Below, piece by piece: positions 16,783-22,310 of a stretch of DNA of 64,000 bases. The notes beneath the pieces were generated by a model. It was not told the DNA's origin. It ran no database searches and was given only the letters and a program-made list of their open reading frames with translations. This stretch comes from Reinekea marinisedimentorum (GTDB lineage: Bacteria > Pseudomonadota > Gammaproteobacteria > Pseudomonadales > Natronospirillaceae), in NCBI RefSeq assembly GCF_004341165.1, contig NZ_SLZR01000009.1:124001-188000 (forward strand), in the 5' to 3' direction. The position numbers were made by a program, and so were the translations under genes. How positions within the stretch are numbered: the first letter of the stretch is position 1; each line of letters starts with the position of its first letter.

Positions 16783-17840
16783 GCCAGCGTAACGGTATTT
16801 TGTATCTGAGTTTCTCAGTTCAAGGTGAGCGTTATAGAGAGTCATTAGGGCTTCCAGCAACAAAGCCGAATATCAAACATGCTGAACTGAGACTTCAATC
16901 AATTAAATACGAGATTTCTGTTGGGACTTTCGATTATTTGAAGCATTTCCCTAATAGCCGTAAGGCTGAAAAGTTTCGCCGGAATTCAGGTTGTTCATTG
17001 TTGGTTGCCGACTTGCTGAACGATTGGCTTAAAAGAGCTAAAGACCATTGTGCATATAGCACTTTGAAAGGTTACGCCTCAGTTATAAACTTTCATTTGA
17101 TACCAAGGTTCGGTGCGTTAACCATAGATGAGTTAACTTCTTTAATGGTGTCTGATTGGCTTTCAGATCTCAAAGTAAGTGGTAAGCGTAAAAGAAATAT
17201 TCTGATACCTCTGAGACAGGCACTCTCAGAAGCAATGCATGATGGGCTAATAGACCGAAATCCGCTGCTCACAATTAAGTCGCCGAAACATAAAACTCGC
17301 GAACCTAAGCCTTTTAATAAGCAGGAAGTAAGGGCTTTACTGAGTGCGATGGAAGGTGTTGGACGAAATTTTTATTGGTTTGCATTTGAAACAGGTTTAA
17401 GAACATCAGAGTTGATTGGTTTACGGTGGGAAGACGTATTTATAGAGTCTAAGTATATTTATGTTTCTAGAGCCTGTGTGTCGGGTAGAATCAAGGAGAC
17501 AAAGACAAGTTCTGGCACGCGAAATGTTCCGCTTTCCGAATCTGCACTGGAGTGTCTCGCTGATCAGAAAGAGCACGCAACTAATGAAGATGGATTTGTT
17601 TTCTTTGACCCGAAATCAAATAAGCGGTGGAAGACTGATCAGTTTCCAAGGAAAAGGATCTGGAAGCCTGCTGTTGAAAAGGCTGGTGTTGAATATAGGA
17701 ACCCATATCAGACAAGGCATACATACGCCTCAAAATTGTTGTCGAAAGGGGAAAACCCTCTTAAAGTAGCTCACTATATGGGGCATTCTGATTGGGGAAT
17801 GATTCGAAAAGTTTATGGAAGATGGATTGTTGATAGATGA
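16755..17840 (+). CDS. Tyrosine recombinase (integrase) of the tmRNA element
   Basis: Site-specific recombinase that inserts the element in ssrA. 361 residues. N-terminal arm-binding region (RGISQRNGILYLSFSVQGERYRESLGL), a core-binding SAM-like domain near residues 83-165, then the catalytic domain with Arg216 (ETGLRTSELIGLRW), Arg321 (NPYQTRHTYASK), His344 (MGHSDWG) and nucleophile Tyr354 (KVYGRW). The usual first His of HxxR is Tyr here, as seen in related phage integrases. A strong Shine-Dalgarno AAGGAGG precedes the ATG by 7 bases. Its stop overlaps the DUF2971 start (ATGA). Confidence 0.93.
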   Translation: MDYQLPRGISQRNGILYLSFSVQGERYRESLGLPATKPNIKHAELRLQSIKYEISVGTFDYLKHFPNSRKAEKFRRNSGCSLLVADLLNDWLKRAKDHCAYSTLKGYASVINFHLIPRFGALTIDELTSLMVSDWLSDLKVSGKRKRNILIPLRQALSEAMHDGLIDRNPLLTIKSPKHKTREPKPFNKQEVRALLSAMEGVGRNFYWFAFETGLRTSELIGLRWEDVFIESKYIYVSRACVSGRIKETKTSSGTRNVPLSESALECLADQKEHATNEDGFVFFDPKSNKRWKTDQFPRKRIWKPAVEKAGVEYRNPYQTRHTYASKLLSKGENPLKVAHYMGHSDWGMIRKVYGRWIVDR

Positions 17841-18730
17841 TTATTAGTTCATTGCAAGGTCTACAGAATCATAGATCAGATGAAGGATTGGTTTTTCATT
17901 ACACCTCACTAGATTCGTTTATAAAAATTTTGGATTCAAATGAAATTCGAATGTCCCACCTCGGATATTTAAACGACTCAAGAGAGATCTCTCAAGGTCT
18001 AAGTATATTTCAAAGAGAAATAAGCAATTGTTTGGAGAATGAAGAACTGAGGATAACTAAACTGATGGAAGAGCTACTCGGATATTTTATTTCTGATCAT
18101 AAGCCTGACATCTATGCCGCATCATTTTCTAGGCGAGGAGATTTACTAAGTCAGTGGCGCGGTTATGCTCCAAACGGTGGTCTATCATTTGGGATCGAGC
18201 TTGATAGATTAAAATCTATAGATGATGATAGGTTTTATCATGTTGAAGAGTGTATATATGATGATGTTAAAAGCCATCTAAAATCGAAAATCAAAGCAAG
18301 AGAGTTAGTTCAAGTTATTTTAGATAAGGCTACTTACCTAAAGACTGGGCAGATTCCAGATCATTCTGAAGGTGTTGAAATTAGTAATAACAAGATGGCT
18401 CGTTTAAGAGAGCTTGATAGTGAAATAGCTAAAAACATTTTTAAACTCTATGCATTATCTGCATCTATTAAAGACAATAGTTTTAGTGAAGAGCAGGAAG
18501 TTAGGATAATCTCTCATTTACTTGGAGAGAGAGAGGTTTGCTTTAGAGCTACTGACAAATTACTAATACCTTATACTTCATTTGGTATTGAAGACATAGA
18601 GATAAAGAAAATTTATGTTAGCCCAGGAATTGATTTCGAACTCAATTATAACTCTATAGTTAAATACTTTATGATTAATGGAAGACCTGTACCTGATATC
18701 TGCCCATCATCTTCAAGTTATAGGGGTTAA
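17837..18730 (+). CDS. DUF2971 family protein (element cargo)
   Basis: 297 residues with the DUF2971 hallmark sequence VFHYTSLDSFIKILDSNEIRMSHLGYLNDSRE and later YAASFSRRGDLLSQWRGYAPNGGLSFGIEL, which are the conserved blocks of this family. The biochemical function is unknown. The gene is translationally coupled to the integrase (ATGA overlap) and is the last gene before attR, the usual slot for cargo. It is clearly more AT-rich than the chromosome, a sign of recent transfer. A role in anti-phage defence is plausible from the context but is not shown by any motif. Confidence 0.75.
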   Translation: MIISSLQGLQNHRSDEGLVFHYTSLDSFIKILDSNEIRMSHLGYLNDSREISQGLSIFQREISNCLENEELRITKLMEELLGYFISDHKPDIYAASFSRRGDLLSQWRGYAPNGGLSFGIELDRLKSIDDDRFYHVEECIYDDVKSHLKSKIKARELVQVILDKATYLKTGQIPDHSEGVEISNNKMARLRELDSEIAKNIFKLYALSASIKDNSFSEEQEVRIISHLLGEREVCFRATDKLLIPYTSFGIEDIEIKKIYVSPGIDFELNYNSIVKYFMINGRPVPDICPSSSSYRG

Positions 18731-18777
18731 TAAGGGTATGTGTTTTATAACTAATTGAAAGGTAAGGAAAAATGCAA

Positions 18778-18802
18778 GGTTCGATTCCCCCCGCCTCCAC
18801 CA
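18778..18802 (+). repeat. attR: 25-bp direct repeat of the ssrA 3' end
   Basis: Identical to 13338-13362, ending in CCACCA. It marks the right end of the integrated element and is the original chromosomal ssrA 3' end, since the native terminator follows directly. Confidence 0.92.
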
Positions 18803-18810
18803 ATAAATAA

Positions 18811-18838
18811 CCCCAGGCAGAAATGCCTGGGGTTTTTT
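18811..18838 (+). terminator. Displaced native ssrA terminator
   Basis: CCCCAGGCA / TGCCTGGGG with a GAAA loop followed by six T: a classic intrinsic terminator, 8 bases after the attR copy of the tmRNA 3' end. Before integration it would have ended ssrA; now it ends element transcription through the DUF2971 gene. Confidence 0.88.
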
Positions 18839-19238
18839 ATTGGGCGAACGAAAGGGATCGTTCGCTTTTAACCCGTTCGGGTTCGACTGCACGTATGGAA
18901 CGTGCAGCGCTAACCTCGCCTGCGAGGTTACCCGCAGGGGCCGGGCTATGGATGGCCCGGAGCATTCCCCCGCCGTGTATAGCCGCAGGTCTTAAGCCAA
19001 AAGTGTACCCCCCCCAATAACCTCTATTCTCATAAATCGAATCGACCATGCGCCAGCCCTTGCCAGCTTGAGTGCCTATAAATTCTACGCAAGCCATAAA
19101 CTGGGCGCTGATTGAATTAAAAGGATCGCGATTACCCTTCTTTACTGACCAGAGAGAATAGATGGCACAGCGTTTAAAGGGCGGAGACTCAGGTGCAGAA
19201 ATACAAACATTGACAATCTTTGTATCCGTACCTAGCAT
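18837..19238 (-). other. Open frame of uncertain status over a structured repeat (133 aa)
   Basis: A minus-strand open frame whose C-terminal half is encoded by the structured repeat at 18871-18982; the same peptide string (MLRAIH.P.PAGNLA.EVS) recurs antisense to the second copy at 19903-20016, so that half is almost surely not a protein. The N-terminal half (about 70 residues with PFKRCAIYSLWSVKKGNRD and FMACVEFIGTQAGKGWRMV) looks protein-like and could be a remnant of a small gene. No family recognised. Listed so the 18.8-19.3 kb stretch is accounted for. Confidence 0.25.
18871..18982. repeat. Structured intergenic repeat, copy 1 (four hairpins)
   Basis: About 112 bp with consecutive stems: ACCCG-TT-CGGGT; CTGCACGT/ACGTGCAG; TAACCTCGC/GCGAGGTTA; CCGGGC/GCCCGG. 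A second copy lies at 19903-20016 on the other side of the ParD/ParE genes. Stem 2 differs between the copies but stays paired (copy 2: AGCACTGCAC/GTGCAGTGCT), which suggests that structure matters. Confidence 0.8.
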
Positions 19239-19271
19239 GATCTGTATAAATGTCTACTCTTGGAGGCCACC

Positions 19272-19529
19272 ATGCATGTTTCCCTGACTGCCGAGCTAGA
19301 GTCTCGAGTTAAAGCCAAAGTTGAAAGTGGCCTGTACAACAATGCCAGCGAAGTGATCCGCGAAGCACTGCGCTTTATGGATACACACGAAGATTGGATC
19401 CACGAAGTGAAATTGGCTCACCTGCGCGAACAACTGAAAGTGGGTACTGATCAGTTAGATAAAGGCGAAGGTATTTCCATCGAATCAAAATCTGCCCTGG
19501 ATTCGCTGTTCGACGACATTAAAGCTTAA
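19272..19529 (+). CDS. ParD-family antitoxin
   Basis: DNA-binding antitoxin of a ParD/ParE type II module, 85 residues from the ATG at 19272. TGGAGG five bases upstream is a strong Shine-Dalgarno; an in-frame TTG at 19260 is less likely. The N-terminus HVSLTAELESRVKAKVESG with NASEVIREALRFM is the ribbon-helix-helix of CopG/ParD proteins; the acidic C-terminus (STESKSALDSLFDDI-like) is the toxin-neutralising arm. The toxin gene starts 5 bases after its stop. Role: autoregulation and neutralisation of ParE. Confidence 0.9.
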   Translation: MHVSLTAELESRVKAKVESGLYNNASEVIREALRFMDTHEDWIHEVKLAHLREQLKVGTDQLDKGEGISIESKSALDSLFDDIKA

Positions 19530-19534
19530 GCCTC

Positions 19535-19834
19535 ATGCCTGCACATCAACTTGTTATAGCGCCGGCCGCCAAAGCCGACTTGAAAGACATATACCAGTAT
19601 GGGCTTCGGCAACGGGGGCAAGTCCAATCCGACAGTTACCTGGAAAACCTAAAAGACCATTTTTGGTCCCTTACTGAACAACCACTTATGGGCCCTGAGC
19701 GCCCCGAGCTGCTGCCCAGCGCCAGAAGCCTACCCATCGAAAGCCATACGCTGTTTTACAGAGTTACTGCAGATGCGGTAGAAATTATCCGTGTACTACA
19801 TGGCCGCCAAGACCCGCAGCGACACTTAAAATAG
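19535..19834 (+). CDS. ParE-family toxin
   Basis: 99-residue ParE/RelE-superfamily toxin: LVIAPAAKADLKDIYQYGLRQRG is the helical start, then the family patterns ARSLPIESHTLFYRVTADAVEIIRVLHGRQD. ParE toxins inhibit DNA gyrase, whereas RelE relatives cut mRNA; the RVLHGRQD ending favours the ParE branch. It forms an operon with the antitoxin gene 5 bases upstream. The pair lies between two copies of a structured repeat, so it may have arrived as a unit and may stabilise this accessory region. Confidence 0.9.
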   Translation: MPAHQLVIAPAAKADLKDIYQYGLRQRGQVQSDSYLENLKDHFWSLTEQPLMGPERPELLPSARSLPIESHTLFYRVTADAVEIIRVLHGRQDPQRHLK

Positions 19835-20398
19835 CTCAAGAGGCTTTTCTTCTTGGCACCGACTGAGCAACCCTCGGACAATTTTTCATATTGATAATTG
19901 CCACCCGTTCGGGTTAGCACTGCACGTACGGAAAGTGCAGTGCTAACCTCGCTTGCGAGGTTACCCGCAGGGGGCGGGCCATGGATGGCCCGGAGCATTC
20001 CCCCCGCCGTGTATAGCTAAAGACCCCCTAGCCAAAAGGAGATGGGCTTTTTTATTGGTCAGCGAAACGCAGGAAACGTTTGCTTTCAACCTGTTCGGGC
20101 TCGGTGGCGCGTAGTGAGCGATCGGCCCCAATCAAGCATGTGCCGGTTGCCTAGCAGCGCTAGCGCTACCTTCACTCCACCTTTTAATGTCGCAGCGGTG
20201 CCGCAGAAAAGAAAACGGCTTTTTGTATTGCTCGAGTGTTAGAGGTCACATAGCCCGAAACTTGACTGTTTTTCGCTCACTTTTCAGGTAATACCCCAAG
20301 TCGTATACTGTTGCAGACGAGTAATACTCGGCCATTTTTAGCTAGGCCGCAGCAATGCTGTTGGGGTTAAAGTGAAAAATCATAAATCGAGACTGTGC
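19835..20398. other. Intergenic stretch with repeat copy 2 and a degenerate third repeat
   Basis: Contains the second structured repeat (19903-20016), then 20048-20100, which resembles the bases 18833-18885 around the start of copy 1 (TTTTTTATTGG, GCGAA, AACC-GTTCGGG elements). TATACT at 20304-20309 is a possible -10 box for the NERD gene with a poor -35. No convincing gene lies here. Confidence 0.5.
19903..20016. repeat. Structured intergenic repeat, copy 2
   Basis: About 114 bp, closely similar to 18871-18982, with the same four stems in the same order. Copies 1 and 2 flank the ParD/ParE operon in the same orientation. Recombination between them would delete the module. Confidence 0.8.
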
Positions 20399-21391
20399 AT
20401 GATCGTAAAAGATAAAAAGGATATCGAAGCGTCAAACCAATTTGAAGCTGCCGGAAATAGGCAAGAAAAGTCTATCGCATTTTATTTGCGCAGAGCTTTT
20501 AAAATGCACGAGGAAGTATTCGTATTTCACGATCTTAATATCACCTATGGCGGCGAGTTTGCCCAGATCGACCACCTAATTCTTTATAGGTATGGGTTTA
20601 TCATTATTGAATCCAAAAGCATTTCAGGTGAGGTTAAGGTTAATGCAGAAGGCGAGTGGAGCAGAAGCTACCAAGGCAAGTGGAAAGGAATTTCATCTCC
20701 TCTCAAGCAAGTAGAGCTTCAAGCAGATCTTCTCAAAAAATTATTAGATGCAAACGCAAAAAATATATTGGGAAAAATTCTGTTTAACACGCTTCAGTGT
20801 CGATTTGGTGGGCGCCGCTGGGATTTTCTATGTGCGATTTCAAGTAGTTCAATAATTAGCCGAGAAAATGCACCTAAAGACATAGCAGACAAAATGGTTA
20901 AGTCTGAGTTCGTTTCGGAAAAAGTTATCGAAATTATGAACTTGCCGAAGAACATTATCGAGAAAGCTAAGAGCGTAATGGATGAGCGCGCAGCCTTTCC
21001 GGCGGGTGAGTTGAGCAATATCTGTAAGTTTCTCTTGGCGGTTGACAAAAAAACATTAGAACTCAAAGCTGTAAAAGAACAAAACAACCAATCTATTCGA
21101 GAAGTGGCGCAAGTTGTGGACGTGCCGCTACAGCCAGAGCCAGTGGGTAGCGCAACTAGTCCTACTGCCAGTATTCGTTGTAAACAATGCGTTACCAAAT
21201 CTCAGCTAGAGGGTAAGTGGGGTAAGTATGGCTACTATGTCCACTGTGAACAGTGTGGAACCAATACATCCATGAAAACTCATTGCTCATCTTGTGAATC
21301 TGGCAATGTTCGCATCAGGAAGTCGGGTGCAGAGTTCTTTGCCCGTTGTGAGGATTGTGGCGTAGAAGTACTGGTGCACAGAAATGTGTAG
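20399..21391 (+). CDS. NERD-domain nuclease-like protein with C-terminal zinc ribbons
   Basis: 330 residues from the ATG at 20399; an in-frame GTG at 20372 is an alternative. The N-terminal NERD domain shows FAQIDHLILYRYGFIIIESKSISGEV, with the Asp and the E-x-K of a restriction-endonuclease-like fold, then SPLKQVELQADLLKKLL. A linker leads to a cysteine-rich tail: RCKQC, HCEQCGTNTSMKTHCSSCESGN and ARCEDCGVEV, i.e. two topoisomerase-type zinc ribbons. NERD proteins are predicted DNA-processing enzymes often met in mobile or defence regions. It is followed by an HNH gene on the same strand. Cellular target unknown. Confidence 0.82.
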   Translation: MIVKDKKDIEASNQFEAAGNRQEKSIAFYLRRAFKMHEEVFVFHDLNITYGGEFAQIDHLILYRYGFIIIESKSISGEVKVNAEGEWSRSYQGKWKGISSPLKQVELQADLLKKLLDANAKNILGKILFNTLQCRFGGRRWDFLCAISSSSIISRENAPKDIADKMVKSEFVSEKVIEIMNLPKNIIEKAKSVMDERAAFPAGELSNICKFLLAVDKKTLELKAVKEQNNQSIREVAQVVDVPLQPEPVGSATSPTASIRCKQCVTKSQLEGKWGKYGYYVHCEQCGTNTSMKTHCSSCESGNVRIRKSGAEFFARCEDCGVEVLVHRNV

Positions 21392-21459
21392 TCAGGAATC
21401 TATGTGTTATTTATTTTCGAATTTGACTTCTGAGTGCTATTTAGGAATGGGCTGAATCT

Positions 21460-22302
21460 ATGTCCGAGATTAAACAAAGATTCACCGATTATCTGACGGT
21501 ACGAAATAAGCCAGGAAGTAAAAAGGCTGCTTCATATATCAAGGCCTTGGAATGGCAAGAAGATATGATTAAGTCTTCGCCACAAGGCTTTAATGAGTTT
21601 AAATCAATCTGGCAATTGCATGACTTGGATCGTTTAGCTGAGCTGTATCAGTTTGTAATACAGGAGTCAAAAAGTTGCTCAACACCTTGGGATATTGATG
21701 GCATTCCTCGAAGCTATTTGAGAAATGGTTTTTGCTCGGCTGCGCTGGCCAAGTTTCATCAGTTTTTGATGGAATATTTAGTTGAACTTAACGCATTAAA
21801 ACATTTAGATTTGAAAGGAGCGCGAGACCTAAAAATTAAAGCTAAGCCAGACTATAAGGTTTTGTCTGAAAATTTGGATGGCCTACATTTAGCTGAAGGG
21901 TTGGAAAATAAAGCACAAGTAAAGGTGCGGGTTAACCAAAGTGCTTTCCGAACCATGGTATTGAACAACTTTAATCAAGCATGCTGTATAACAGGGCTAC
22001 GTATTCCTCAGTTGAATAGGGCAAGCCATATAGTTGGTTGGGCGGAACGGGCAGAGTCACGTTTAGACCCCAGAAATGGTCTGTGTTTATCGGCTACTTA
22101 CGATGCTGCATTTGATCGGCATCTGATAGGGTTAGATGATGATTATCGTCTGATTTTGTCGAAAGACTTAAAAGACTATAGGGACGACAATTCGTTTAAA
22201 GAATGTTTTCTTTCAATTGAGGGTAAGCGTATTCAGCTTCCAACGCAATATATGCCGAGACTGGATTACATTGAGCATCATAGAGGTAAGGGGAGCTTTT
22301 AA
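21460..22302 (+). CDS. HNH endonuclease family protein
   Basis: 280 residues. The C-terminal half has an HNH-type nuclease motif: CCITGLRIPQLNRASHIVGWAERAESRLDPRNGLCLSATYDAAFDRHLIGL, with His in ASHIVGW, Asn in RNGLCL and His in DRHLIGL. The N-terminal half is helical and unlike any family I recognise; it may bind DNA or a modified base. It is the type of gene annotated as a restriction-like HNH nuclease. It lies 68 bases after the NERD gene and ends 8 bases from the convergent helicase gene. No methyltransferase is in the same transcript, so a classical restriction pair is not evident. Confidence 0.82.
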   Translation: MSEIKQRFTDYLTVRNKPGSKKAASYIKALEWQEDMIKSSPQGFNEFKSIWQLHDLDRLAELYQFVIQESKSCSTPWDIDGIPRSYLRNGFCSAALAKFHQFLMEYLVELNALKHLDLKGARDLKIKAKPDYKVLSENLDGLHLAEGLENKAQVKVRVNQSAFRTMVLNNFNQACCITGLRIPQLNRASHIVGWAERAESRLDPRNGLCLSATYDAAFDRHLIGLDDDYRLILSKDLKDYRDDNSFKECFLSIEGKRIQLPTQYMPRLDYIEHHRGKGSF

Positions 22303-22310
22303 CTAAAAGC

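Larger units (their letters stand above)
13338..18802. mobile_element. tmRNA-integrated replicating element (integrase, excisionase, HUH Rep, DUF2971 cargo)
   Basis: Bounded by a 25-bp direct repeat of the tmRNA 3' end (13338-13362 and 18778-18802), the usual scar of a tyrosine-recombinase insertion. About 5.4 kb between. Order: HUH replication endonuclease, two small genes, a convergent membrane/zinc protein, excisionase, integrase, DUF2971 gene ending just before attR. No capsid, tail, portal, terminase, Zot, relaxase or mating genes are present. The gene stock and size resemble a phage satellite or integrative plasmid; which one is not decided. Codon use in the right half is visibly AT-rich compared with the chromosome around it. 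Confidence 0.88.

Noticed and set aside
18778-18802. Second ssrA or tRNA gene
   Set aside because: Only the 25-base 3' end is present; it is the attachment-site copy.
20042-20242. Open frame of 66 residues after repeat copy 2
   Set aside because: It is made from degenerate repeat sequence and lacks a ribosome site; composition is not protein-like.
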